A stretch of 64,000 bases of DNA from Granulicella aggregans (GCF_025685565.1 NZ_JAGSYE010000002.1:744001-808000); one strand, 5' to 3'; shown: positions 7,769-17,306, numbered from the stretch's first letter. Numbers and translations: made by a program. The notes: generated from the letters alone by a model not told the origin.

Positions 7769-9769
7769 ATGACGACCCAAACTGATTCAGTATCCGAATT
7801 TGCCATCCTCGAACCTGCCGCAAGGTCTCAGCCTGGCAGCTCGACCCCTTCTTCTCCCAGCCGTTCCACCGCAATCTTCGTATTGGCCGCCCTCTGGGCC
7901 ATCGTCTTCTTCGCGTCGCTCTTCGCTCCCCCTCTGCTCGATGACGCCGACGCCACCCACTCCAACGCCGCCCGCCACATTCTCTCCAGCGGCGACTGGG
8001 TCACTCTTTACGTAAACGGCATCCGCTATCTTGAAAAAGCGCCGCTGCCCTACTGGCTCGACGCGATCAGCTTCAAACTCTTCGGCTTCAACGCCTTTGC
8101 CGCGCACCTGCCGCAGGCCACCGCGGTCTTTTTGCTGGCACTGCTCGGGTACATCTGGGCATCAAAGGCCTACAGTGCGCGAGCCGGACTCTATGCTGGA
8201 ATCGCCGTCCTCACCTCGGCCGGAGTCTTCCTCTTCACTCGCATATTTATCCCTGAGATCTGGCTCTCGCTCTTCCTCGCCACCGCCCTTTATTGCTTCC
8301 TCCAGAGCCTTTCAGCACCTCCCGTAGAAGACGTCATCGCGACCGGAGCGAAGCAGAGTGGAGAGCCCCCCGCATTTGTAGTTCGGCCCACTTCGAATCT
8401 TTACCCCTACGGCCTCTGGGTATCCCTCGCCCTCGCCGTCCTCACCAAGGGCCTCGTAGCGCCGGTCTTCATCATTGGCACTGCAATCATTTACCTGGCC
8501 CTCACCGGCGAGTACCGCCAATGGCACCGCCTGAAGCCCTTCACCGGCATCCTGCTCTTCCTTGCTATCGCCGCTCCGTGGCACATCCTTGCCGGTCTCC
8601 GCAACACCGATGGAGCGCTCAACGGCCATCCCCACGGCTTCTTCTGGTTCTACTTTGTCAACGAGCACTTCCTCCGCTTCCTCGGCAAGCGCTACCCGGT
8701 CGATTACAACAAGCTCCCTGGCTACCTCTTCTGGAGCCTCCATCTCGTCTGGCTGTTCCCTTGGGCACTGTTCACGCCACTCCTCTTGACGGGAGTTCGC
8801 CGCAGGGTCTCCGCGATTCTCGCTCCCACCTACGCAGCGCGCACGACTCTCCTTCTGACTTTGTACTCCGCCCTGGTGCTGCTCTTCTTCTCGTTCTCGA
8901 CCAACCAGGAGTACTACACGTTCCCGGCGTACCTTCCGCTGCTGATGCTCCTCGCCGCCGCCCTTACGCGCGCCGAAAGCACTTACACGTCCGACAGATC
9001 CTCGCGCCGTCGGGTCGTCTTCGCCCACGCTGCACTCACCGTCATCGGAGCGGCAGTTTCCATCGCGCTCTTCATCGGCCTCTGGCGCTCGCGCCATCTC
9101 CCCTTCGTGCCCGACATAGGAGAACTCCTCGCCCACCGCGGCGTTGGCGACTATACCCTCTCCATGTCGCACCTCTTCGACCTCACCGACTCGAGCTTCG
9201 CTGCTCTCCGGCTCCCAGCCACGATCGCCGCCATGGCCTTCGCCTTCGGGCCTGCCTTGGCGTGGTTTCTCCGGTCACAGCGCCGGCATCTCGCGGCTAC
9301 CTCCGCCATCGCGGTTACCTCCGCCACGTTTCTCGTCGCCGCCCACATCGCGCTGATCCGCTTCGGCCCCATGCTGTCCTCACAGCCCCTCGCGGCCCGT
9401 ATCGCTGACCTCCGCTCCACCCACGCGATCGCTCCCGATACGAGAGTCATGCTCTATGGCGACCAATCCTACGGTTCGTCGATCGCCTTCTACCTCGGCG
9501 AACAGTTACCCCTCGTCGAAGGCCGCAGTAGCTCCATGATCTTCGGCAGCAGCTTCCCCGACGCCCCACACATTTTCCTCACCAACGCAGACCTGATCGG
9601 CGGCTGGGGCACTGGCCCCCGCAAGCTCCTCTTCGTGCCTCTCGAGCGCCGCGACGCTCTCGATCGCGTTCTTCCCGTCTCCCTCCAGATCGTTCTCGCC
9701 GAGACATCCGGCAAGGCCCTGATCACCGATCGTCCGCTCGACGAAACTTCGTCATTCGTCATCCGGTAG
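7769..9769 (+). CDS. GT39/ArnT-like membrane glycosyltransferase (first of two)
   Basis: This 666-residue polytopic protein resembles ArnT/PMT-type transferases that move a sugar from a polyprenyl phosphate donor outside the cytoplasmic membrane. The first periplasmic loop has LLDDADATHSNAA followed by GIRYLEKAPLPYWLDA, the family's acidic and K-P-P-L-x-Y-W region. VLTKGL and FLAIAAPWHIL mark later helices, and the tail is soluble. It is followed by a paralogue. At about residues 189-203 the gene contains a dispersed repeat read in frame (8333-8375), which its paralogue lacks; the paralogue has another repeat at the same place. The acceptor is unknown. Confidence 0.85.
   Translation: MTTQTDSVSEFAILEPAARSQPGSSTPSSPSRSTAIFVLAALWAIVFFASLFAPPLLDDADATHSNAARHILSSGDWVTLYVNGIRYLEKAPLPYWLDAISFKLFGFNAFAAHLPQATAVFLLALLGYIWASKAYSARAGLYAGIAVLTSAGVFLFTRIFIPEIWLSLFLATALYCFLQSLSAPPVEDVIATGAKQSGEPPAFVVRPTSNLYPYGLWVSLALAVLTKGLVAPVFIIGTAIIYLALTGEYRQWHRLKPFTGILLFLAIAAPWHILAGLRNTDGALNGHPHGFFWFYFVNEHFLRFLGKRYPVDYNKLPGYLFWSLHLVWLFPWALFTPLLLTGVRRRVSAILAPTYAARTTLLLTLYSALVLLFFSFSTNQEYYTFPAYLPLLMLLAAALTRAESTYTSDRSSRRRVVFAHAALTVIGAAVSIALFIGLWRSRHLPFVPDIGELLAHRGVGDYTLSMSHLFDLTDSSFAALRLPATIAAMAFAFGPALAWFLRSQRRHLAATSAIAVTSATFLVAAHIALIRFGPMLSSQPLAARIADLRSTHAIAPDTRVMLYGDQSYGSSIAFYLGEQLPLVEGRSSSMIFGSSFPDAPHIFLTNADLIGGWGTGPRKLLFVPLERRDALDRVLPVSLQIVLAETSGKALITDRPLDETSSFVIR
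8333..8375. repeat. Dispersed repeat inserted in frame in the first GT39 gene
   Basis: The stretch reads GTCATCGCGACC, GGAGCGAAG and AGTGGAGAGCCCC. It matches the pattern GTCAT-N-GAGCGGAGCGAAG-N-CCC found intergenically at 18846 and 19359. It is translated as DVIATGAKQSGEPPAF in a loop between two membrane helices. Confidence 0.65.
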
Positions 9770-9845
9770 AATCACGAGATAGAGAAACGCATCTGAACCG
9801 ATCGCTTCACCCAGGTCTCGGCTAAGTGCGCAGCGTGATCCTCCG

Positions 9846-11804
9846 ATGCCCAGCCTTGCTACCGTACAGCCAAAGACCGTCGCCCAGCGAACAATACTCC
9901 GAAGCTGGAGTCTCCGCTCGATCTCAATCATCGTTCTGGCGTGGCTCATCCTCCAGCTTGGCGGTATCTTCTCTCCCGGTCTGCTCGACGACGTAGACTC
10001 CATCTACATCCAGGTCGCGCGCGAGATGCTCCATCGCCATGACTTCGTCACGCCAACCATCGACGGCATCCGCTTCTTCGACAAGCCCCCGCTGATGTAC
10101 TGGATGGCTGCCGCATCGATGAAGCTTTTCGGAGTTTCAGACTGGGCCGCGCGACTCCCGCTTGCCGTTGCCGTGCTGGCTCTTCTTCTCAGCACCTACG
10201 CGCTCGGCAACCGGCTCTTCGCCTCCGTCTCGCCCGAAGGCGCTCGAGATCGCGGCGGCTTCTACTCCGCGTTGGCCCTCGCGACGGCGATTGGCCCCTA
10301 CCTCTACACGCGCTTCTTCATCCCCGACATCCTCATCGCCCTCTGGATGACCCTCGGCGTCCACCTCTTCCTCATCGCCCTGGAAAGAATCACCACAATT
10401 GCGGGTGCCCCACATCTCGCATCTGAGATGTGGGAAGTATCGCCACAACTATCCCCGCTCCTTCCCTGCCTCGCGTTCGCCGCCGTTATGGCACTCAACG
10501 TCCTTACCAAGGGACTCATCGGTGCCGTCTTCCCCATCGGCTTTGTCCTGCTCTACCTGTTCCTCACGCGGCGACTCAATCTCCTTCCGCGATTCCATCT
10601 CCTCTCGGGAACCGCCGTATTCCTTGCGATCGCCGCGCCCTGGCACATCCTTGCCGCGCTACGGAACCCTGCCATAGCGCTTCCCGCTGGCCTTGGCCTT
10701 CCCGCTCATGGTGGCTGGGCCTGGTTCTATCTCTACAACGAGCACATCGCCCGCTTCCTCTCGAAGCGTATCCCCCACGACTACGGCCAGACGCCCGTCT
10801 GGCTCTTCTGGGTCTACCTCGCCATCTGGGCCATGCCCTGGACGACATTTTTACCCACGGCAATCGCCCGCCACATGCGCACGCTTAGAGACCGCACCAC
10901 GACCCGCGAATATGAGGCCGCCCTCGCTTTGCTCCTATGGTCGCTCCTGGTTCTCGGCTTCTTTACCCTCTCGGCCCGGCAGGAGTATTACTCGCTTCCC
11001 GCTATCCCCGCGCTTGCCCTCATGGCCGGCGGCGCCCTGACCCGCTCCGAACGCGACAAGACCGAACTACGATCCAGCGAAGTCTCGAGCAGCCTGCGCC
11101 GCTGGTCCACCTTCTTCCTTCTTCCCCTGACCACCGCCATATCCGTTCTCTGCGCGTACTTCGCCATCGCCGCTCCGCGCCCGGCTCCAGGGGCCACTCT
11201 CTCCACCCTGCTTGCGACCAACCCCGAGCTCTACAACCTCTCCCTCGGCCACCTCTTCGATCTCACCGGCCCTGCTCTCGGGCTCTTCCGTGGACCTCTC
11301 GCCGCCGTCGCCATCGGTCTGGCCGTCGTGGGCATCTTCAGCGCGATTCTGCGGCACAAAGGCCACCTCTACGCCGCGAACCTCGCTATTGCGGCCGGCA
11401 TGACCATCACCCTGCTCGCCGCCCACACCGGTCTCAGCCGTTTCAACCCCACTCTCGGCTCAAAGGACCTGGCCCGGTCCATCAGCGCTGTCCTCCAGCC
11501 CGGGGACCTCATCGTCCTTGACGGCGAACTGACCACCGGCTCGACCATCCTCTTCTACACCGGCCACCAGGTCCACCTTGTCAACGGCCGCGTGAACGGG
11601 CTCTGGTACGGCAGCTTCTGGCCCGACGCTCCTCACGTCTTCGAGACCGAAGCTTCTCTCAAAACTTTGTGGCAGAGTTCACGGCACGTCTTCCTGCTTA
11701 CCTCGAACGTAGCTTCCCGTCAGCAGTATCTAGCCCACGCCAACGTCCTTGGTGCATCCGGCGGCAAGGCCGTTCTCACCAACTTCATTCCACCCATTCA
11801 GTGA
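9846..11804 (+). CDS. GT39/ArnT-like membrane glycosyltransferase (second of two)
   Basis: This 652-residue paralogue of the preceding gene has the same order of helices and signatures: GLLDDVDSIYIQVAREML, GIRFFDKPPLMYWMAA, VLTKGLIGAVFP, FLAIAAPWHILAALRN and QEYYSLPAIPALALM. The tandem arrangement points to local duplication followed by divergence. At about residues 186-197 it carries a 33-bp palindromic repeat in frame (10403-10435), at the position where the first copy holds a different repeat. The lipid-linked donor and the acceptor are unknown. The downstream hpnI on the other strand suggests a surface-lipid context, which is inference. Confidence 0.85.
   Translation: MPSLATVQPKTVAQRTILRSWSLRSISIIVLAWLILQLGGIFSPGLLDDVDSIYIQVAREMLHRHDFVTPTIDGIRFFDKPPLMYWMAAASMKLFGVSDWAARLPLAVAVLALLLSTYALGNRLFASVSPEGARDRGGFYSALALATAIGPYLYTRFFIPDILIALWMTLGVHLFLIALERITTIAGAPHLASEMWEVSPQLSPLLPCLAFAAVMALNVLTKGLIGAVFPIGFVLLYLFLTRRLNLLPRFHLLSGTAVFLAIAAPWHILAALRNPAIALPAGLGLPAHGGWAWFYLYNEHIARFLSKRIPHDYGQTPVWLFWVYLAIWAMPWTTFLPTAIARHMRTLRDRTTTREYEAALALLLWSLLVLGFFTLSARQEYYSLPAIPALALMAGGALTRSERDKTELRSSEVSSSLRRWSTFFLLPLTTAISVLCAYFAIAAPRPAPGATLSTLLATNPELYNLSLGHLFDLTGPALGLFRGPLAAVAIGLAVVGIFSAILRHKGHLYAANLAIAAGMTITLLAAHTGLSRFNPTLGSKDLARSISAVLQPGDLIVLDGELTTGSTILFYTGHQVHLVNGRVNGLWYGSFWPDAPHVFETEASLKTLWQSSRHVFLLTSNVASRQQYLAHANVLGASGGKAVLTNFIPPIQ
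10403..10435. repeat. Palindromic repeat inserted in frame in the second GT39 gene
   Basis: CCCACATCTC (10409-10418) and GAGATGTGGG (10425-10434) form a perfect 10-bp inverted repeat with a 6-nt loop, preceded by GGGTGC. Apart from two loop bases it matches the intergenic copy at 15882-15914. It is translated as GAPHLASEMWE. Confidence 0.85.
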
Positions 11805-11811
11805 GAATCTG

Positions 11812-13068
11812 TCATCCCTTGCGCAGCGGAGAATTGACTTTTGCACTCTCTGCCGCCAGCCGCATCCGCCCCTCGGCGAGCAACTCATAGACCTCGCCAC
11901 GCCAGATAATCCGGTTGCTCCCATAACTGGCTGCCCAGAAAAAGATCCCCATCAAATCTCTCACCGGAAACAACAGCGCCGCCCGCCACACCTTCCGCTC
12001 CTTCACCACATACTTCGCCACCACAAAGCCCTGCAGCACCCGTCCCAGAATGCTGTACGCAAGACAGCACCAGGCCAACCCCGGCATCCCCACCCAAAAA
12101 GCCCCGCCCAGCGCCAAAATCCCAAACGGCACCCCAAAGGTAAGGCTCGTCCCGAAGTGTCCTTTTGGACGTGAAAACCGCGTGCTCTTCATCCAACGAA
12201 CCTGGTGCCGGATCGAGGCCATGAAGCTGACGTTCAGCACCACATGGTCGATCGCATGCCCGATCAGCTCGACCCGGTGCCCCTTCGCCGCAATCCAGTT
12301 CCCCAGGACAAAGTCATCCGCGCAGTAGTCGACCATGGCCTCAAACCCGCCAATCTCTGCAACACAATCGCGCCGAGCCACCATCGTCGGCCCCAGAGCG
12401 AACTGCATCGGCTCCATGAGGTTCGCCGCCATCACACCCGAGCTCATCTCGACGGTCATGCCAACCGCCTCGAGCTGCGTCCATATCCCGCCCACCGCCA
12501 CGCCGCGATAGAGGCAAGTCGCACACCCCACCTTCTTCTCGCGAAACGGCAAGACCGCGTTCCGCAGATACTTCCGATCCACCTTTACATCGCTGTCGCT
12601 GATCACCCAGAGATCATGCGTGGCCGCCTGCGCCATCACCGTCATCGAGCACGCCTTCGCGTTCGCCGCCCACGGCTCCCCGCTCGCCAAAAACACACTG
12701 GTCACGCCGGGATACTCCGCCGCGACGCGTTGCGCGATCTGAATGCCCGCGTCCTCCAGCGTTCGCGCGCAGAATAGAACTTCCACCGGAGCCGCATAGT
12801 CCTGCTCAAAGAAGCTCCGCAGGTTCCCGTCAAGCCCCGGCTCCGCCCCGTGCAGCGGCTTGAACAGCGTCACCGATGGTAGAAACTCCGGCTCGTCTAC
12901 AAGCGCCCGCTCCTGTCGCCGGACATCCCGAAGGAACGCCCGCACCCCAACCAGAACCATCCCGAGAAACACACTCGAAGTGAGCAGCCCGAACAGGCCG
13001 ACTGCCAGAGGTACATATTTCAAAAACATGGAACCCAATCTCCGCAAGCGCCCAGCGACGTTGGCCAT
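11812..13068 (-). CDS. hpnI: Hopanoid-type glycosyltransferase HpnI (GT21)
   Basis: This 418-residue protein is a GT21 ceramide-glucosyltransferase-like enzyme. HpnI adds N-acetylglucosamine to bacteriohopanetetrol during hopanoid side-chain synthesis at the inner membrane. Visible motifs are a hydrophobic N-terminus (about residues 18-45), TLFKPLHGAEPGLDGNL, the D1 motif VISDSDVKVD, the D3 motif DYCADDFVLG and the processive-type signature HQVRWMKSTRFSRPKG. Two or three C-terminal membrane segments follow. Convergent with the GT39 pair, with only 7 bp between stop codons. Ceramide-like lipids are the alternative acceptor. Confidence 0.85.
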   Translation of the reverse strand: MANVAGRLRRLGSMFLKYVPLAVGLFGLLTSSVFLGMVLVGVRAFLRDVRRQERALVDEPEFLPSVTLFKPLHGAEPGLDGNLRSFFEQDYAAPVEVLFCARTLEDAGIQIAQRVAAEYPGVTSVFLASGEPWAANAKACSMTVMAQAATHDLWVISDSDVKVDRKYLRNAVLPFREKKVGCATCLYRGVAVGGIWTQLEAVGMTVEMSSGVMAANLMEPMQFALGPTMVARRDCVAEIGGFEAMVDYCADDFVLGNWIAAKGHRVELIGHAIDHVVLNVSFMASIRHQVRWMKSTRFSRPKGHFGTSLTFGVPFGILALGGAFWVGMPGLAWCCLAYSILGRVLQGFVVAKYVVKERKVWRAALLFPVRDLMGIFFWAASYGSNRIIWRGEVYELLAEGRMRLAAESAKVNSPLRKG

Positions 13069-13101
13069 CTCCGGCCGCCGTTTACTCTTTCTTGTCGCCG
13101 C

Positions 13102-13524
13102 TTACTTTTTCTTGACGCCCTTCAGCGTAACCTTCGCCGCTGGCTTCACCGGCACAATCACCGCACGCCGCAGAGGCACCAAACCCGCGCCCGGATCCTG
13201 TTGCTGCTGCATCCGCGACAGCATCTCTGTCCGCACGTAGTCAACAAAACCCTGCATCTGACGGTTCATCTCCTCCATCCGCTCACGCATCTGCAGGACA
13301 ATCGCTATCCCCGCGATATTCACGCCCAAGTCCCGCGCCAGATTAAGGATGAACTCCAGCCGCTCTAAATCTTCATCGGTGTAGAGCCGAGTGTTCCCGT
13401 CACTCCGCGACGGCCGCAATAGCCCCTCGCGCTCATACAGCCTCAACGTCTGCGGATGGATCTCGTACATCTCCGCCACCGCCGAGATCATGTACGCACC
13501 CTTGGTCTTCCTCTTCGTCGCCAC
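13102..13524 (-). CDS. hspR: MerR-family heat-shock repressor HspR
   Basis: This 140-residue protein starts with a MerR winged helix: GAYMISAVAEMYEIHPQTLRLYEREGLLRPSRS at about residues 9-41 and then NTRLYTDEDLERLEFI. Spacing and sequence match HspR, which represses dnaK operons at HAIR inverted repeats with DnaK as co-repressor. A coiled-coil dimerisation helix follows, and the tail is basic and ends KKK. Classical hspR is last in a dnaK-grpE-dnaJ-hspR operon. Here dnaJ (15924) and dnaK (19885) lie upstream on the same strand but are separated by unrelated genes. Confidence 0.88.
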   Translation of the reverse strand: MATKRKTKGAYMISAVAEMYEIHPQTLRLYEREGLLRPSRSDGNTRLYTDEDLERLEFILNLARDLGVNIAGIAIVLQMRERMEEMNRQMQGFVDYVRTEMLSRMQQQQDPGAGLVPLRRAVIVPVKPAAKVTLKGVKKK

Positions 13525-13623
13525 GAAACCATCTCCGCCCGCGACGGCATCTCTTGTCTGATCAAGGTGCTTGTCCGGTCTTTCCGATCATACTCGATAG
13601 CAATTTCGCTGGAAACGGCCTCT

Positions 13624-14802
13624 TTACCCCGCCGCCGCGATCCTCCCCTTAAGCCGCAGTATCGGGTCTTCAAACCATCTCCGCGACGCCATCGCTGCTA
13701 CCACCGCGACTCCATTCGCCACCAAAAACCGCACGATCAACAGTCCCCGGTCGTGCTCAAACCCCTTGCCGAAATTCCGGTCATAGATCTGCAGCAACAG
13801 CAGATGAATCAGGTACAGCCCATAGCTGATCTTCCCCAGGAAGACCATTCCCCGCAGCCATCCGGGCACTGCCCGCTTGCGAAACAGGCACAGCATCCCT
13901 ACGACCGCGCTACTGCAGATCAGCAGAAAACAGCTCAGGCCCACGCTGTTTCGCAGCACGTCCTCAGCTCCCATCCTGCCCGCGCCAAACAAACAGACGA
14001 GACCCACAACGCCCACCGCAAGCTGCGTCCAACCCAGGGCGGCCACCTTCGCCACTGTGATCCCCGGCCACCGTAGAAAAATGGCCAGGAAGGCCCCGAT
14101 CGCTAGATTGTCCCCAATCATCCAGGTCTTGCTCAGCGCATCCCCGGTGTGCAGCAAATGCCCAAACGACAGCGCACGCAGCACCGGGCAGATCACCAAC
14201 TGCGCCAGGCTTGCCGCCAGCATCCCTCGCCGCCGCAGCTTGCGGTACATCATGGGCCACAGCAGATAGAACTGCTCCTCCACCGCCAGCGACCAGAACG
14301 GGCCATAGAACAGGTACCCGTGGCGCAGAAAAAGCCCTGGCATATTCGCCAGGAAGAGCATGCAGACCACCATGTAATTCGGCGTCACGAACCCCGTCGC
14401 CCACGCCAGCAGCAGCACCGCGACATATGCGGGAAGAATCCTGAGGGCCCGCCGCAGATAGAACCGCTCATAGAAGTTTTGTCTTCGCAGGGTGTCGTCC
14501 AGAATCCCGGTAATCAGAAAACCCGAGATCACAAAGAAGAGGTTGACCCCTAACCATCCCCATGCCGTCAGGCCATACAGAAAGTTCGGTAGCGCACCAC
14601 CCCACTCCACAACTGGAGCCTTGTACGCCATGCCGTGAAATACCACCACCGCCAGCACAGCGGCACCCCGCAGCACGTCGATCCCGTCCATATGCGCCGA
14701 AAGCAAATCCGACGCCAGTACCGTCTCGTGCGGCGCAACCAAAGCAGTTCGCGGCTGCGGAAGGACCGCAGTCAGCTCAAGAACTTCAGTGTCCACATAC
14801 AC
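13624..14802 (-). CDS. Acyltransferase family 3 (OafA/YrhL-like) membrane protein
   Basis: This 392-residue protein has about ten membrane helices. The family start IDVLRGAAVLAVVVFHGM is at about residues 38-55 and carries the R and H motif of acyltransferase 3 enzymes. FFVISGFLITGIL and GPFWSLAVEEQFYLLWP are the other two hallmarks. These enzymes O-acetylate or O-acylate exopolysaccharide, lipid or peptidoglycan sugars. No polysaccharide gene cluster is adjacent apart from the GT39/hpnI group, so the acceptor is open. Confidence 0.85.
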   Translation of the reverse strand: MYVDTEVLELTAVLPQPRTALVAPHETVLASDLLSAHMDGIDVLRGAAVLAVVVFHGMAYKAPVVEWGGALPNFLYGLTAWGWLGVNLFFVISGFLITGILDDTLRRQNFYERFYLRRALRILPAYVAVLLLAWATGFVTPNYMVVCMLFLANMPGLFLRHGYLFYGPFWSLAVEEQFYLLWPMMYRKLRRRGMLAASLAQLVICPVLRALSFGHLLHTGDALSKTWMIGDNLAIGAFLAIFLRWPGITVAKVAALGWTQLAVGVVGLVCLFGAGRMGAEDVLRNSVGLSCFLLICSSAVVGMLCLFRKRAVPGWLRGMVFLGKISYGLYLIHLLLLQIYDRNFGKGFEHDRGLLIVRFLVANGVAVVAAMASRRWFEDPILRLKGRIAAAG

Positions 14803-14978
14803 CCCTTGCTCTGTGTACTTCGGGGGTTAGGACTTGGGGAATTGAACCTATCGCGCGGGATGCCTCAGCTCCGTATCACTATGCTTCCTCGCGCCGGGAA
14901 ATCTCCGGGTTGCACCCCAAAGTATTCCCATTCCAGGAAAAGTCAAGCGAATTAGGTGCTTCCCTTCCGCGAGCAGAG

Positions 14979-15755
14979 CTATTGGTGAAGGGACACAGCA
15001 ACATTGCTTACCGAACTAGCGCCATGGTTCGCAGCCGAGATCACCCCGCTCAGCCGTCCCGCCGCCACCACCTCATACTGCCCATAGTCCACGGCCAGCG
15101 TAATCTCCCCACCGATTCGCAGATGGCTCACCGTATGATTCTTTGCCGGCAGCCAGAACTCCCCATTCCTCGAGTACGTGTAGTCGAAGTTCGAGCTGCC
15201 CATCAGCCAAGTAGGGTTCTTTGCCGGCGCGCCCACAATTCGCATGATCGCGAAGTCCGACTCACTCACCCAAACCTTGCCCTTGTAGCTGAAGCGGTTC
15301 TCGTCCTTCGGCGTAACCTGTAGGACCCAAGCCTTCTCGCCCGAGTAGCTCTCCTCGCCCAATAGCTCCAGCTTGTCATTCTCCGGCGACAGCATCGACC
15401 GCAGCCGATTCGCCTCCAGCGCTCCCTCGCGCTCGCCTTCCATCAGCCGCGAGATCACCTGGTGGCAGAAGACCGTCGATCCCGTCTCCGAAAGCACCGT
15501 GAACTTCTTGCTCTCCGGAGCCGAGTAGTCCATCCGCACCTGCATTCGCGCATGGCGCACCCCGATCGGCCCCTTGTAGTCCATCTCATAAGTCCGTTCG
15601 GACCCGTATCGGATCAGGGCCTGTCGCCGCGCCGCGTCGCGCTGAATGACCTGTCGAACAATCTCATCCGCACTGTTCGTCTGTGCCGACCCCACCCCGG
15701 AACCCAACCCCGCAGCCCCAAGCAATAGCACCACCCATGCCATTCGCTTCATCAT
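14979..15755 (-). CDS. Secreted LolA/LppX-like outer-membrane lipoprotein-sorting protein
   Basis: The start at 15755 (MMKRMAWVV) gives a clean signal peptide, with a hydrophobic core VVLLLGAAGLGSG and a GSAQ cleavage site; a GGGGGTGG stretch lies directly upstream. The mature part of about 230 residues is beta-rich: YEMDYKGPIGVRHARMQVRMDY, KAWVLQVTPKDENRF and KVWVSESDFAIMRIVG. That pattern suggests an incomplete beta-barrel of the LolA/LolB/RseB type. The protein is probably periplasmic. No Lol transporter gene is nearby, so function is inferred only from fold-like features. Confidence 0.6.
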   Translation of the reverse strand: MMKRMAWVVLLLGAAGLGSGVGSAQTNSADEIVRQVIQRDAARRQALIRYGSERTYEMDYKGPIGVRHARMQVRMDYSAPESKKFTVLSETGSTVFCHQVISRLMEGEREGALEANRLRSMLSPENDKLELLGEESYSGEKAWVLQVTPKDENRFSYKGKVWVSESDFAIMRIVGAPAKNPTWLMGSSNFDYTYSRNGEFWLPAKNHTVSHLRIGGEITLAVDYGQYEVVAAGRLSGVISAANHGASSVSNVAVSLHQ

Positions 15756-15881
15756 CCACCCCCGACATAGACATCTCACCACGCCGCACAAATATCTGTG
15801 CAAACATCGCGTGTAAATTTCGAGATTTCTGTGGGAACGCGAACCTGTTTGGGAACACGATTTTTTACAGCGATGATAAAA

Positions 15882-15914
15882 GGGTGCCCCACATCTCGAT
15901 TCTGAGATGTGGGA
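15882..15914. repeat. Palindromic repeat, intergenic copy, possible dnaJ terminator
   Basis: CCCACATCTC (15888-15897) pairs with GAGATGTGGG (15904-15913). Read in the dnaJ direction, the hairpin is followed by GCACCC and TTTT, so this copy may serve as a terminator 10 bp after the dnaJ stop. It is the same element as the one inside the second GT39 gene. Confidence 0.75.
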
Positions 15915-15923
15915 CTTCGCCCA

Positions 15924-17159
15924 CTACACCTGCCCGAAGATTCCGCTCCGGGGATCTTCAGGATTCAGCGCCGCCAACTCGCGCAGAATCTCCTTCGACC
16001 GCTCATCCTGCACCTTCGGCACCACGATCTTTACCTCGACGATCTGGTCGCCGCGCACGCCATCCCGCGTCGCGCTGGGAACGCCCTTCTCCCGCAGCCG
16101 CAGCTTCTGCCCGGTCTGCGTCCCCGGCGGAATCTTTAGCTGCGTCTTCGGTCCGCCATCATGCGAGTCGACCGTTGGCACCTCAATCTTCGCGCCCAGC
16201 GCCGCCTCGGTCACCGAAACCGGCACCGTCACGTAAATGTCGTCTCCCTGCCGCGTAAAGACGGGGTTCGAACCGCCCTTGATGATCAGGAACAAATCTC
16301 CCGCAGCGCCGCCGTCCGTCCCGGCATTTCCCTTGCCTGCCAGCCGAATTCTCTGGCCATCTCTCGTTCCAGGCTTGATGCGGAACTCCAGTGGCTCGCG
16401 CTTGGTGATGACACCGGCGCCGTTGCAGGTCGAGCACGCATTCTGCACCCTGCCCGACCCGCCGCAACGGGGGCACTGGATGTTGAACTTCATCCGGCCG
16501 CCCATCTGCGTGACCTGACCCGTGCCTTCGCACTCGGGACACTCCATGCTCCCGCCCGACGTCGACTTGCCCTTGCACGTCGGACACGTCTCCTGCCGTG
16601 TGATCTCCAGCTTCGTCACCCCGCCGCGAATCAGCGTCCAGAAGTCCACATTCACCTGGTACTCCAGGTCCGTGCCCGGCTGCGGCCCGCGCGAAGACCT
16701 CTGCCCACCGCTGAACATGCCGCTGAAGATGTCCTTGAAGCTGCCGCCAAACCCTCCGCCGCTGTCTGAGCTGCGCGGCTCGCGCCCGCCCTGGAAGCCC
16801 GAAAAATCAAATCCCCCAAAGTCGAACGGGACTTCTTGATGAGATCGTCCGCCCCCTGCGCCCGGAAACCCGCCACCTGCACCATATCCACCACGAGCAG
16901 CCGCCTCCGCCGCAGCGGGATCGATGTTGTCCGAGTAGAAACCGAACTGGTCGAAGACCTTCCGCTTCTTCTCGTCGCTCAGAACATCGTTCGCCTCCGA
17001 GATCTCCTTGAACTTCTCCTCGGCCTTCTTGTCGTTCGGGTTCACGTCCGGGTGATACTTCCGCGCCATCTTGCGGAACGCCTTGCGAATCTCATCCTGG
17101 GTCGCGGTCGGCTTTACACCGAGCGCGCCGTAATAGTCCTTCTTCTGTGTTGGAGCCAT
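15924..17159 (-). CDS. dnaJ: DnaJ-family co-chaperone (first copy)
   Basis: This 411-residue type I DnaJ stimulates DnaK ATPase and hands over unfolded clients. The J domain at residues 8-75 has the HPD motif ([10 protein letters not shown]). A Gly/Phe-rich region follows at about residues 88-150. The zinc-binding domain has four CxxC modules: [24 protein letters not shown] and CSTCNGAG. Two C-terminal substrate-binding domains complete it. It lies on the same strand as dnaK and hspR but is separated from both. An inverted repeat with 7-bp arms sits 19-39 bp upstream of its start. A second dnaJ is at 52467. Confidence 0.93.
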   Translation of the reverse strand: MAPTQKKDYYGALGVKPTATQDEIRKAFRKMARKYHPDVNPNDKKAEEKFKEISEANDVLSDEKKRKVFDQFGFYSDNIDPAAAEAAARGGYGAGGGFPGAGGGRSHQEVPFDFGGFDFSGFQGGREPRSSDSGGGFGGSFKDIFSGMFSGGQRSSRGPQPGTDLEYQVNVDFWTLIRGGVTKLEITRQETCPTCKGKSTSGGSMECPECEGTGQVTQMGGRMKFNIQCPRCGGSGRVQNACSTCNGAGVITKREPLEFRIKPGTRDGQRIRLAGKGNAGTDGGAAGDLFLIIKGGSNPVFTRQGDDIYVTVPVSVTEAALGAKIEVPTVDSHDGGPKTQLKIPPGTQTGQKLRLREKGVPSATRDGVRGDQIVEVKIVVPKVQDERSKEILRELAALNPEDPRSGIFGQV

Positions 17160-17177
17160 AGTCTTCTATCTTCTCTC

Positions 17178-17198
17178 AGCATCTCGCCGTCAGATGCT
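17178..17198 (-). promoter_or_regulatory. Inverted repeat upstream of dnaJ (7-7-7 geometry)
   Basis: AGCATCT (17178-17184) and AGATGCT (17192-17198) are separated by 7 nt. HspR sites (HAIR) have the same arm and spacer lengths, but their consensus CTTGAGT-N7-ACTCAAG is different in sequence, so the assignment is tentative. Confidence 0.35.
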
Positions 17199-17231
17199 CA
17201 TCCACTGATCTTGTCATCCTGTGCAAAGAAC

Positions 17232-17275
17232 CTTGTCATCCTTCGCGAAGCGGAGGACCTGCTTTTGCCTTTGCT
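17232..17275. repeat. Dispersed CTTGTC-type repeat, short copy
   Basis: The copy has CTTGTCATCCTTCGC, GAA and GCGGAGGACCTGCTTTTGC. A truncated copy of the left end (CTTGTCATCCTGTGC) lies just before it at 17210-17230. The second half of the long version (CATTCTGAGCG) is missing. Confidence 0.6.
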
Positions 17276-17306
17276 CGTTCTTCATCCACACCCACCAGCA
17301 TAAATA

